In this document: positions 35,001 through 43,353 of the stretch, in pieces
How positions within the stretch are numbered: position 1 is the stretch's first letter
Layout: every line of letters begins with the position of its first letter
Source: Dyella sp. GSA-30
Lineage (GTDB): Bacteria > Pseudomonadota > Gammaproteobacteria > Xanthomonadales > Rhodanobacteraceae
Reading direction: 5' to 3'
Length of the DNA: 64,000 nt
Assembly: GCF_027924605.1 (NCBI RefSeq)
Contig: NZ_AP027042.1
Span: forward strand, 3,945,524-4,009,523
Position numbers and translations under genes: made by a program
Notes under the pieces: generated by a model
The model's input: the letters and a program-made list of their open reading frames with translations, nothing else
Told to the model about the DNA's origin: nothing
Databases searched by the model: none

Positions 35001-38000
35001 AGACCCGGTTGGCGCCGCGCAACGACGACGAGCGACGGGTCGCAGCAGCGATGGAAACCGTGCTCGCCCTCCCCGACCTGGACGTGCGCGACAACTTCTT
35101 TGCCCTGGGTGGCCATTCGCTGTTGGCAGCGCAGCTTACCGCGCGTCTCAATCGGGAATTCGGCATCACCTTGTCGTTCCGCACGCTGTTCGACGCACCG
35201 ACCATCGCCGACCTGGCGGCGGCCATCGCGCAGCAGGTAGCCAGCGGCACGGCACCGGCGACGCAACCGATCGAACGACGCGCCCAGCAGGACCGGGCGC
35301 CGCTGTCGTTGATGCAACAACGTCTGTGGGCATTGGAGGAACTGCAACCGGGCCGGGTGACCTATAACGCGCCTTCGGCCCATCGCCTGCGCGGACATCT
35401 GGACGAAGCCGCATTTCAGCTTGCCATGCAAGCACTGATGCAGCGCCAGGCGATCATGCGCACGGCCTTTCGTCGCAACGGTGAACAGGTCGAGCAGATC
35501 GTGGAGCCGCACATCGAACTGCCGCTGTTCCCGGCCGAAGATCTTTCCGCGCTGCCCGACGCCGAGCGCGAAGCGGCCTTGATGCAACGGCTGCAAGTCT
35601 TGACCGACACGCCGTTCGACCTGACTCGCGCTCCGCTGTTCCGTGCGCGTATGTTCAAGCTGGCCGACGACGATCATGCGTTCTTTTTCATGCCGCACCA
35701 CATCATCTGGGACGGCTGGTCGTTCGACATTCTTTATGCCGAACTGTCGCAGCTGTATCGCGCGTTCGTCGAAGGTGCCCCCTCGCCGCTATCGCCCTTG
35801 CCCGTCAGCTACGGCGACTTCGCCGCCTGGCATACCCAGTGGCTCGAAAGCCCGCAGTTCCAGACCCAGTTGGCGTTCTGGCGCGAGCGGCTGGCACAGA
35901 TGGGCGATATCAAGGCCTTGCCGACCGACCAGCCACGGCGACCCGGCATGTCGGGCGTGGGTCGTACCGAGTGGATCCGCGTTTCCAAGGACGCCACCGA
36001 GGCGATGCACGACGTCGCCCGCCGCGCCGATGCCACGCTCAATATGACCCTGCTCTCGCTGTACTACGTACTGTTGAGCGGCATGGCCAGCCAGCGCGAC
36101 CTGGTCGTCGGCACGCCGGTGCGTGGCCGCAACCAGACCGAAGTCGAATCGGTGATGGGTTATTTCAATAACCTGCTGCCGCTGCATATCAACGTGGACC
36201 CGGCACTGTCGTTCATCGATTTCGTGCAGCACGTCAAGCGCACCGCGATCGAGAGCTTCGGCCATCCGGACGTCCCGCTGGAATATCTCCAGCGCGAGCT
36301 GCGCATCGGTCACGGCAATGGCGCCGTGCTTTATCAAGCCTTGTTCTCCTTCCAGGATGCACGCCAGCGCATCGTGAACTGGGGTGGCCTGGCGCACGAG
36401 CAAATCCTGCTGTTCCAGAGCGGCGCTACCGAAGACCTGGGGCTGTGGTTCCTGGAAAGCACCAAGGGGATGGTCGGCGGTGTGACCTACAACGCCGATA
36501 TTCTGCAAGGCGATACGGCAAGACTGCTGCGCGATCGCTATATCGCGATGATGGCGCGCGTCAGCGGCGATCCAACGCTGCCCATTACCGCGCTCCATGC
36601 GATCGGCGACGCCGAGCTGGAACAACTGCGCACCTGGAATGCCGGCACGGCCGAACTGCGCCTGCCCGCGTCGATTTCCGCCATGTTCGAACGGCAGGTC
36701 GACAGTGCACCGAACAGGACTGCGCTGACCTTCGGCAGTTGGGGCACAAGCTACGCCGAGATCGAGCATCGTGCCAACCGCATCGCGGCCTGCCTGCGTC
36801 GACGGAATGTCGTTGCCGGGAGCGTCGTCGGGCTGGGCGTAGAACCGGGAATCAACGGACTCGCCAGCATGCTGGGCGTCTGGAAAGCCGGCGGCGCCTG
36901 CGTCCTGCTGGACCCGTCCGATCCACCCGCGCGCTTGAAAGACATCGCACAGGACGCCGGTATCGAGGCACTCGTCGGTGAATCCACGCTGGCCACCACC
37001 ATGAGCTGGTCGATGGTGCGGGGCCTCTGGCTGGACACCGACAACAACGAGATCATCGCCGCATCGGCCGAGCGACAGGTGGCTCCCGCTGACTTTACGG
37101 CAGACAGTGCCGCCTGGATTGTCTATGCGCTCGACGCAAAAGGTCTGCTGCGCGGTAGCGCAGTGACGCACCGGACCGTCGCGAACACCTTGCAAGGGAT
37201 GCAGGACGTGCTCGTCCTGGCTGCCGCCGATCGCCTGTTCACTACCGCCTCGCCAGCCAGTGGCATCGCGGCGATGACATGTCTCCTGCCGCTTGCAGCA
37301 GGTGCCGAGCTCGTCCTGGCCAGCGAACGTGAAGCCAGGGACGGAACGGTACTCGCCCAGCTCGCGCAGGCAACGCAACCGGCCGCGATACTGCTGCCGC
37401 CGGAGCGTTGGCAAAGCATGTTGGCCGCGCAGTGGCCAGGGCAGACCGATACGAAGGCCGTATGCATCGGCGGCGCGCCATCACCGCAACTGGCGGTGCA
37501 ATTGGCCGCCTGCTGCGCCGGCTTCTGGAATACCTTCGGCTCGGCCGATAGCGCCATCCTGGCCACCTGCGGTCGCGTCGAGCAACCAGCCGAAAGCCTG
37601 CATGGCGGTCGACCGCTTGCCAATACCGGCGCCTGGATCATGGACGAGCAGCAGCAGGCCTGTCCCATCGGCGCCATCGGCGAAATCGCATTGCGCGGCG
37701 AAGGACTGAGCCGCCCGTTTGGAACAAGAGCAACATCGTCGGCCGAACCGTCCGCTTCTACGTGGCTGCGGACCGGGTATCGCGGTCGCTGGCTGGTCAG
37801 TGGGCATCTGCAAGCGATGGGCCGCCTCGATCGACGCGTGAACATACAAGGGCAGGACATCGATCTGGCCGGCATCGAGGCGAAGCTGCTGGCACTCCCC
37901 GGCGTCGCCCAAGCCATCGCCGTGGTTCGCGCGCACCGCACGGATGGTCTGCATATCGACGCGTATGTGGTGCCACACGCCAACGCACTGCTGCATGCAC

Positions 38001-38452
38001 AAACGCTTGGCGAACAACTTGCCGATGCATTGCCGGCCCGGGAGATGCCACGGCATCTTGTGGTGTTGCAGGAGCTGCCGCGACTGGCTGACGGCAACAC
38101 GGACTCGGACGCACTGCCCGCTCCGCAGGAGGGTGCAAGCGATGAGCCCGTGGCATTGGCCATGCAGCCGAAGACGCCTAATGAAAAGCTGCTTGCGGGC
38201 ATCTGGTGTCAACTGCTGGGTGTTGCCCAGGTGCGTACCAGCGACAACTTCTTCGATATCGGCGGCCATTCGCTGTTGGCGGTCGACATGGTGGCGCGCG
38301 TGCAACGTGAGCTTGGCGCAAGCCTGAACCTGCTCGATGTCGCCAACAGCACGCTGGGCACGCTGGCAGCGGAGCTTGCTCATGCACCGGCAAAAACCGA
38401 GCCGCCGGCCAAACACGGGCTGCGTCTGCGCAACCTGTTCGGGCGACGCTGA
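32045..38452 (+). CDS. NRPS: C-A-PCP-C-A(degenerate)-PCP
   Basis: The 2135-aa protein continues the assembly line. C1 has HHIVCDG (His158/159, Asp163). A1 has YVIFTSGSTGRPKG (from 632) and Lys968 in NGKIDRKAL. PCP1 carries Ser1025. C2 has HHIIWDG (His1218/1219, Asp1223). The second A-like region (about 1560-2025) has lost core motifs: WIVYALDAKGLLRG replaces the TSGSTG loop (1691), NTFGSADS replaces NxYGPTE, LRTGYRGRW replaces YRTGD, and LADGNTDSDAL lacks the catalytic Lys. PCP2 has Ser2076 in IGGHSLL. The protein ends shortly after, with no thioesterase or reductase domain. The A1 code reads roughly DIMQVGGVYK; I cannot name its substrate with confidence. A glycosyltransferase gene follows after 30 bases. 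Confidence 0.92.
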   Translation: MNSDQVMGISTAVDYDPFADAPLARVVATTEPQREIWLAAKLEPEASLAYNESVSLHLSGALDVAALQTSLQALVDRHEILRATLSKDGEELHIATQLELPCPLRDLSALGEAAREADIDAALNEVVTEPFDLEHGPLVRAQLLRLAPDRHLLIFTAHHIVCDGWSFGVIVQDLAALYTEQLGQGPGPAAADSYVDFAQEQVLLAQTDAGREAEHYWLSRFATIPSALDLPTDHPRQRRRTFASQREDRTLDATLVADIKKLGARRGASFYATLLAAFGVLLQRLSGQDDVVIGIPSAGQAAGGHDALVGHCVNVLPLHASIDTQASFAAVLNSVRGDLLDAFEHQQYTLGSLLARLALPRDPSRLPLVSVLFNLDQALDEQSVTFPGLQFQFAANARVFENFELFVNAVQVDGGLRLECQYNSDLFRGETVQGWLDAYETLLRSAIADPDKATQALELLSDTARQGLEALQPPVTPYPEQQLAHEYFEHQVDRSPARAAVRHGAVQLSYVDLEARANRLARCLRARGVGHGDLVGLSLARGTDMVAAVLAVLKAGAGYVPLDPCFPSDRLAFMAEDASLAALIVDDAVPAAFAFDPSHVLSLTRDADDIQAADASRLSRSETAATPDSPAYVIFTSGSTGRPKGVRVPHRTTSNFLTSMQRVPGIGADDRLLAVTTLSFDIAFMELMLPLSVGAEVVIADRDDVRDGAALRKLVESSQATMMQATPAGWRILVESGWNGHATFRAVSGGEPLPVDLAEALLQRCGEVWNGYGPTETTVYSTYWRVADPRAGICIGTPIANTRVYILNEQQMPCPLGVPGEIYIGGAGVTLGYLNRPELNAERFLPDAFATAGDARMYRTGDRGRWLYNGMLEHLGRLDFQVKVRGYRIELGEIESVLADAPTVARAVVMAREDRPGDVRLVAYVVPREGARYDEQGLRALLQQRLPDYMLPQHLIELAAIPLLPNGKIDRKALPAPSIQSVASYETRLAPRNDDERRVAAAMETVLALPDLDVRDNFFALGGHSLLAAQLTARLNREFGITLSFRTLFDAPTIADLAAAIAQQVASGTAPATQPIERRAQQDRAPLSLMQQRLWALEELQPGRVTYNAPSAHRLRGHLDEAAFQLAMQALMQRQAIMRTAFRRNGEQVEQIVEPHIELPLFPAEDLSALPDAEREAALMQRLQVLTDTPFDLTRAPLFRARMFKLADDDHAFFFMPHHIIWDGWSFDILYAELSQLYRAFVEGAPSPLSPLPVSYGDFAAWHTQWLESPQFQTQLAFWRERLAQMGDIKALPTDQPRRPGMSGVGRTEWIRVSKDATEAMHDVARRADATLNMTLLSLYYVLLSGMASQRDLVVGTPVRGRNQTEVESVMGYFNNLLPLHINVDPALSFIDFVQHVKRTAIESFGHPDVPLEYLQRELRIGHGNGAVLYQALFSFQDARQRIVNWGGLAHEQILLFQSGATEDLGLWFLESTKGMVGGVTYNADILQGDTARLLRDRYIAMMARVSGDPTLPITALHAIGDAELEQLRTWNAGTAELRLPASISAMFERQVDSAPNRTALTFGSWGTSYAEIEHRANRIAACLRRRNVVAGSVVGLGVEPGINGLASMLGVWKAGGACVLLDPSDPPARLKDIAQDAGIEALVGESTLATTMSWSMVRGLWLDTDNNEIIAASAERQVAPADFTADSAAWIVYALDAKGLLRGSAVTHRTVANTLQGMQDVLVLAAADRLFTTASPASGIAAMTCLLPLAAGAELVLASEREARDGTVLAQLAQATQPAAILLPPERWQSMLAAQWPGQTDTKAVCIGGAPSPQLAVQLAACCAGFWNTFGSADSAILATCGRVEQPAESLHGGRPLANTGAWIMDEQQQACPIGAIGEIALRGEGLSRPFGTRATSSAEPSASTWLRTGYRGRWLVSGHLQAMGRLDRRVNIQGQDIDLAGIEAKLLALPGVAQAIAVVRAHRTDGLHIDAYVVPHANALLHAQTLGEQLADALPAREMPRHLVVLQELPRLADGNTDSDALPAPQEGASDEPVALAMQPKTPNEKLLAGIWCQLLGVAQVRTSDNFFDIGGHSLLAVDMVARVQRELGASLNLLDVANSTLGTLAAELAHAPAKTEPPAKHGLRLRNLFGRR

Positions 38453-38482
38453 TATGAACCTTTCGGTCCGGGGGGAGCCGAT

Positions 38483-39613
38483 ATGATGTCGCTGGCCGTC
38501 CTTGCCTGCTGGAGTTGCGCGGGTCTGCTCGCCCACGTTTTCGTCGGTTATCCCTTGTGGATGTGGCTGCTCGCGCACGTGCATCCACGCCCGGTGCACA
38601 AGCGCGGCATAACACCGACCGTGACGGTGATCATCGCCGTCCATGAAGGCAGCCGCTACATCAAGGCGAAGCTGAAAAGCCTGCACAACATGGACTATCC
38701 GCAGGACCTGATCGACATCATCGTTGCCTGCGACGGCTGCAACGATGCGACACCCGCATTGGCGCGCCATTTCGGCGGCAGCAATACCCGAGTGCTGCGA
38801 TTCCCGATACGTCGCGGCAAGGCGGCCTGCCTGAACGACGCGGTGGCGCTCGCACGCGGCGACGTGCTGTTGATGACCGATGTTCGGCAGCGGCTGTCGC
38901 CGATGGCGCTGCGCGAACTGACGGCGAATCTGGCCGACCCGACAGTCGGTGCCGTGGGCGGTGAATTGCAGATGGAAAACGTCCGTTCCGGCTTCGCGCA
39001 GGGCGTGGACGCCTACTGGCGCTACGAAAAGCTGATCCGGCAATCGGAAAGCCGCTCAGGCTCCACCGTTGGCGTCAGCGGCGCGCTGTACGCCATCCGG
39101 CGCGAACTGTTCGAACCGCTGCCGCCGGGCACGGTGCTCGACGACGTGCTCGTTCCGATGCGTGTTGCCGCGACGGGACGTCGGGTGGTGTTCGAGCCGC
39201 GCGCCATTGCCTGGGACCAGCCTTCGCAACTTCCCGAGCAGGAGCGCAAGCGCAAGATCCGTACGCTCGCCGGCAACTATCAGTTGATCCAGCTCGCGCC
39301 GTGGCTGATCGATCCCTGGCGCAACCCGCTGTGGTTCCGCTTCGTGAGCCACAAGCTGCTGCGCCTGATGGCGCCATGGATGCTGCTGCTGTTCGCATTC
39401 AGCACCGCCGCGCTGGCGACGCGTCACCTGCCCTATCTATGGCTGCTGCTGTTGCTGCTTGCCGGCGCCTCGCTGGTCGTGGTCGGGCGCGTGCTGCCCA
39501 GGCTGTCGCGCTGGTTGCCGGTGCGCCTGGCCGTGGCCTTTTACTACCTCAATCTGTTCGCTGCACAGGCGTTGATCGCCTTTACCCGCAACCGAGGGCT
39601 TCATTTATGGTGA
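38483..39613 (+). CDS. Glycosyltransferase family 2, membrane-bound
   Basis: The 376-aa protein begins with a membrane helix (LACWSCAGLLAHVFVGYPLW), followed by a GT2 domain with TVTVIIAVHEGSRYIKAKL, the metal-linked region VLLMTDVRQRLSP, GVSGALYAIRRELFEPL and a QxxRW-like basic segment (QERKRKIRTLAGNY). C-terminal membrane helices follow (from about 300). This is the processive or single-transfer GT2 layout of polysaccharide loci. A strong ribosome site (GGGGGAG) precedes ATG 38483. It is the first sugar-transfer gene after the NRPS and overlaps the next gene by seven bases. Confidence 0.88.
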   Translation: MMSLAVLACWSCAGLLAHVFVGYPLWMWLLAHVHPRPVHKRGITPTVTVIIAVHEGSRYIKAKLKSLHNMDYPQDLIDIIVACDGCNDATPALARHFGGSNTRVLRFPIRRGKAACLNDAVALARGDVLLMTDVRQRLSPMALRELTANLADPTVGAVGGELQMENVRSGFAQGVDAYWRYEKLIRQSESRSGSTVGVSGALYAIRRELFEPLPPGTVLDDVLVPMRVAATGRRVVFEPRAIAWDQPSQLPEQERKRKIRTLAGNYQLIQLAPWLIDPWRNPLWFRFVSHKLLRLMAPWMLLLFAFSTAALATRHLPYLWLLLLLLAGASLVVVGRVLPRLSRWLPVRLAVAFYYLNLFAAQALIAFTRNRGLHLW

Positions 39614-40716
39614 ATGACATGGAAGGCGATGGCCGCGCATCCGGCATCCGCGGTCGACTGGGCGACCTTTGCTACAGCAGCGGTCTGTTGCATTCGCTGC
39701 AGCGCGTGCGCTCCTGGTGGCAGAAAGACCTGCGCATCCTGGCCTATCACCGGATCATGCCGATACCAGATCCGGCAACCTACGATTTCGACCTCGAGTT
39801 GATCAGCACCTCGCCCGAACGGTTCCGCGAGCAGATGCGTCTGTTGAAGCAGCGCTTTCAACCGGTACGCCTCACCGATGTCGCCGCTGCCCTGGAAGCC
39901 GGCGACCCGTTGCCACCCGATGCGGTGGCGGTGACCTTCGACGATGGCTACGACGACAACTACCGCATCGCCGCCCCCATCCTGACTGAGCTGGGCATTC
40001 CCGCCACGTTTTTTGTTTCCACCGGACATATCGACAGCGGCCGTCCCTTTTCCTACGACTGGCTCGTGCACATGTTGTTGCGCACGGGCTCGCCCAGCCT
40101 GCAGTTACCCGAGCTGGGCATCGACATGGCCATGCCGGCCGATCGCCAGGCTCGTCGGGATCTGGCCGGGCGCATCCTGCTTGAAATGAAAGATCTGAGC
40201 GCACTCGCGCAGTCGGCTCTGATCCAGCGTCTCGAAAACGATTGGCGCATGCCCAGCGACGTGACACCCGACGAGTGCCGACCGATGACCTGGCAGCAGC
40301 TGCGCGAGATGCGCGCCGCCGGGCTGGAAGTGGGCTCGCACGGCGTGCACCACCGCATGCTGGCCAAGCTGCCGGACGATGAGATGGAACGCGAAGTACG
40401 CGAATCGAAGGCCACGCTCGACCGCGAACTCGGAAGGATGCCTGGCTTGATGTCCTACCCGGTCGGCGGCGATCGCGCCTTCAACGATCGTGTCGTGCGC
40501 GCAACGCGCGACGCGGGCTTCGATCTGGCGTGCTGCTACATCTGCGGCACCAATCCCAGCCCGGCTTCGAATCGGTTCTCGCTTTACCGCTTGCCGGTGG
40601 AACGCATGATGGGCCTGGGCTGGTTCGCCACCATGCTGACCCTGCCCAGCCTGATGAGCTACCAGACGGTAAGCCGCGAACCGGCTGTGCAGAGCGAGGA
40701 CGCATGTACCCCCTGA
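39607..40716 (+). CDS. Polysaccharide deacetylase (NodB fold), copy 1
   Basis: The 369-aa protein from ATG 39607 has the NodB motifs: DLRILAYHRIMPIPDP at the start of the barrel, AVTFDDGYDDNYRIAAPIL (catalytic Asp pair) and VGSHGVHHRMLAKL (metal His pair). RFREQMRLLKQRFQPVRLTD is typical of the EPS-associated deacetylase group. No signal peptide is seen, so it may act on lipid-linked or nucleotide-linked sugars in the cytoplasm. It overlaps the GT2 gene by seven bases and the polymerase gene by 13. Confidence 0.88.
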   Translation: MVNDMEGDGRASGIRGRLGDLCYSSGLLHSLQRVRSWWQKDLRILAYHRIMPIPDPATYDFDLELISTSPERFREQMRLLKQRFQPVRLTDVAAALEAGDPLPPDAVAVTFDDGYDDNYRIAAPILTELGIPATFFVSTGHIDSGRPFSYDWLVHMLLRTGSPSLQLPELGIDMAMPADRQARRDLAGRILLEMKDLSALAQSALIQRLENDWRMPSDVTPDECRPMTWQQLREMRAAGLEVGSHGVHHRMLAKLPDDEMEREVRESKATLDRELGRMPGLMSYPVGGDRAFNDRVVRATRDAGFDLACCYICGTNPSPASNRFSLYRLPVERMMGLGWFATMLTLPSLMSYQTVSREPAVQSEDACTP

Positions 40717-41963
40717 TCCTGCTCTATCTGATATTGACCATCGTCCGCCCGCAGGACTACCTGCCGGGCCTGGAGAACGTGCCGCTGCTGCCGGTGGTGC
40801 TGGTGCTGTCGTTCCTGGCGTGGCTGGCATCGTCCGCCAAGACCTTCGCCGCACCGCAGTTCGTGCTGCTGCCGGCATTCCTCGTCGTCCTGATGATTTC
40901 CCAGCTGACCAACGGCTGGGCCGGCGGCATGAAGGACGAACTGATCAAGTTCGGGCCGACGGTCATCGCGTTCTATATCTTTGCCGCGGGCTGCACCACG
41001 CAGCGACGCGTCACCATCGGCATGGCTGTGTTTGTCCTTTGCTCGATGATCCTGGCATTGCACGGCGTCGAGCAGGCCAAGACCGGCATGGGCTGGACCG
41101 GCATACCGTTGAGTGAAGAAGGCCGCATTCAATACGTCGGCATCTTCAACGATCCGAACGACCTGGGCCTGCTGTTCGCCGCGACCTTGCCGATGGCGGT
41201 GTTTCTGAGCCGGCGCAGCGGCTTGCTCGGCCGATGGTTCTGGCTGGCCGGTGCGTTGCTCCTGCTGTACGGCACCTACCTGACCAATTCGCGCGGCGCC
41301 CTGCTCGCCGTCCTGGTCGTTGCCGGATGTTATGTCTGGTATCGCCGCGGCCTGTTCACCGCCAGCGTGTTGGGCGTGATCGGTCTGGCCTGCATGAAGA
41401 TACTGTCCTCGCGCATGCAGGAACTGGATGCCGAAGAGGAGTCCGCCGCCGGACGTGTCGATGCATGGTATTCGGGCATCCACATGTTCATGTCTCACCC
41501 GACCTTTGGCGTCGGCGCCGGCAACTTCACCGAATACAACGAGCTCACCGCGCACAACTCGTTCGTGCTGGTACTGGCCGAGACGGGTTTCATCGGCTTT
41601 CTGCTGTGGCTGGCGTTCGTTGGCTACAGCTTCTGGATGGTGCTTGCCGTGGTGCGTCACAAGCCGGACCTGACCGATCCCGCGCTGGCAACGTCATGGC
41701 GGGCCGAACGCGCGATGGCGTTGACGCTGCTGCTCTCGCTCTGCGGTCTGTTCTGCGCGGCGTTCTTCCTGAGCCGCAGCTACATGATCGTGCTGTATCT
41801 GTTTGCCGCGATGGTCACCGGCTACTACATCGGCGCAAGACAGCGACATCCAGGCCTGCCTGATCTACGGCTGTCCGATAGCGGATGGCGCTGGGTACCG
41901 GCGGCGGCAGGTGGCGTCGCGGCCTTGTTTGTTCTGGTTGCCGTGCTGTTGCGCACGACATGA
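40704..41963 (+). CDS. O-antigen ligase/Wzy-like polysaccharide polymerase
   Basis: The 419-aa integral membrane protein (about ten hydrophobic segments) begins MYPLILLYLILTIVRPQDYL. It carries the large periplasmic-loop pattern of the Wzy_C/O-antigen ligase family: RIQYVGIFNDPNDLGLLFAA, YLTNSRGALLAV and HPTFGVGAGNFTEYNELTAH followed by NSFVLVLAETGFIGF. In the Wzx/Wzy pathway it would join repeat units on the periplasmic side. ATG 40704 follows GAGCGAGGA and overlaps the deacetylase end. It resembles the O-antigen ligase-domain proteins of exosortase-type EPS loci. Confidence 0.85.
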   Translation: MYPLILLYLILTIVRPQDYLPGLENVPLLPVVLVLSFLAWLASSAKTFAAPQFVLLPAFLVVLMISQLTNGWAGGMKDELIKFGPTVIAFYIFAAGCTTQRRVTIGMAVFVLCSMILALHGVEQAKTGMGWTGIPLSEEGRIQYVGIFNDPNDLGLLFAATLPMAVFLSRRSGLLGRWFWLAGALLLLYGTYLTNSRGALLAVLVVAGCYVWYRRGLFTASVLGVIGLACMKILSSRMQELDAEEESAAGRVDAWYSGIHMFMSHPTFGVGAGNFTEYNELTAHNSFVLVLAETGFIGFLLWLAFVGYSFWMVLAVVRHKPDLTDPALATSWRAERAMALTLLLSLCGLFCAAFFLSRSYMIVLYLFAAMVTGYYIGARQRHPGLPDLRLSDSGWRWVPAAAGGVAALFVLVAVLLRTT

Positions 41964-41994
41964 CGATCATCGAATTTCCAGGGAGACCGATGCC

Positions 41995-43353
41995 ATGAGT
42001 GGCTGGTACGAAACGACGTTCCGCAAAGCGCTTTACCCGGCCTACGAAAGTGGCTTGCGCGGGCGACGTACGCTGGCCTATCTCGACGACTATCAGCACG
42101 ATCAATGGCTGAGCCCGGAACGGATCGCGGCCCTGCAATGGCAACGTCTCAAGCGCCTGCTCGAACATTGCTACAACGAGGTGCCGTATTACCGCAAGCG
42201 CTGGAGGGCACTGGACATCGCACCGGCCGATATCCACAACCTTGCCGACTATGCGCGTCTGCCGGTGCTGACCAAGGCCGATATTCGCGACCATTTCGAC
42301 GACCTGAAAGCCGAGTCCCTGCGCGACAAGCTTCTCTACAAGGCCACGGGCGGCTCGACCGGCGAACCGCTGCGATTCGGCTATACGCGCGAAAGCAACG
42401 ACCGGCGCGTTGCGGTGATGTGGCGCGGCTACGACTGGGCCGGCTCGCGCATGGGCCGCCGTACGTTGTATCTGTGGGGCGGATCCGTGGGGGAGCCCAC
42501 TCGCGCGCATCAGCTGAAGGACCGCATGTACAACGCGCTGTTCGCGCGGCGTGTGCTGAATACCTTCCACATGACCGATGCCAATATGGCGCAGTACGCG
42601 GACGCGATCGATCAGTATCGACCCGAAATCATCGTTGCCTACGTCGGCCCCTTGCTGCGTCTCTCGCAATGGCTGATCGCCAACGGGCGCAAACCCTGGC
42701 AACCCCAGGCCATCATCGGCGGTGCCGAAGCGCTGCACGATTTTCAACGCACGATCATCGAGCAGGCCTTCGGCTGCCCCGCGTACAACACGTATGGCTG
42801 CCGCGAATTCATGCTTGTCGCCGCCGAGTGCGAGCAACACCGCGGGCTCCACATCAATGCCGATCATCTGGTGGTCGAGTTGCGCAAGTCCGGCGACACC
42901 CACGCGGAGTCGCAGGCCGGCGAAGTGATCATTACCGATCTCTTCAACTACGGCATGCCGTTCGTGCGCTACCTCAATGGCGACATGGCCACCGCGTCGG
43001 ACGAACAATGCGCCTGCGGCCGCGGCTTGCCGATGCTGGCGCGCGTCGACGGCCGCGTACTCGACACTATTCGCACACCGGCCGGCCATGCCTTGCCGGG
43101 TGAATTCTTCCCGCACATGCTCAAGGACGTGCCTGGACTGGCTCGCTTTCAACTGGTGCAGCGCGAGCTGGACCGGCTCGACCTTACCATCGTGCGCGGC
43201 GATGGCTTCGACGAGAACTCGCTTGCCTATATCCGACGCGAAGTCGGCAAGGTTCTGGGCGATAGCGTCCAGCTGCAATGCCACTTTACCGACGACATTC
43301 CGTTGACGCGTAGCGGCAAGTTGCGCGTGACCGTGTCCGAGCTGGCGCCATGA
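41995..43353 (+). CDS. PaaK/CapK-like AMP-dependent ligase
   Basis: The 452-aa protein belongs to the phenylacetate-CoA ligase-like group often found in capsule loci (CapK). Visible are YRKRWRALDIAPADI near the N-terminus, the phosphate loop YKATGGSTGEPLRF, PAYNTYGCREFMLVAAEC (the YGxxE-like adenylate motif) and DIPLTRSGKLRVTVSEL with the terminal Lys. All adenylating motifs appear intact. Its substrate is unknown. As the second complete adenylation enzyme of the locus it could load a carboxylic acid onto a carrier or CoA for acylating the polysaccharide. It overlaps the next gene (ATGA). Confidence 0.82.
   Translation: MSGWYETTFRKALYPAYESGLRGRRTLAYLDDYQHDQWLSPERIAALQWQRLKRLLEHCYNEVPYYRKRWRALDIAPADIHNLADYARLPVLTKADIRDHFDDLKAESLRDKLLYKATGGSTGEPLRFGYTRESNDRRVAVMWRGYDWAGSRMGRRTLYLWGGSVGEPTRAHQLKDRMYNALFARRVLNTFHMTDANMAQYADAIDQYRPEIIVAYVGPLLRLSQWLIANGRKPWQPQAIIGGAEALHDFQRTIIEQAFGCPAYNTYGCREFMLVAAECEQHRGLHINADHLVVELRKSGDTHAESQAGEVIITDLFNYGMPFVRYLNGDMATASDEQCACGRGLPMLARVDGRVLDTIRTPAGHALPGEFFPHMLKDVPGLARFQLVQRELDRLDLTIVRGDGFDENSLAYIRREVGKVLGDSVQLQCHFTDDIPLTRSGKLRVTVSELAP

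Noticed and set aside
35789-37414. Minus-strand frame of 541 codons opposite the second NRPS half
   Set aside because: Shadow of the coding strand. The degenerate A domain on the plus strand still aligns with NRPS throughout, so no replacement gene is needed.
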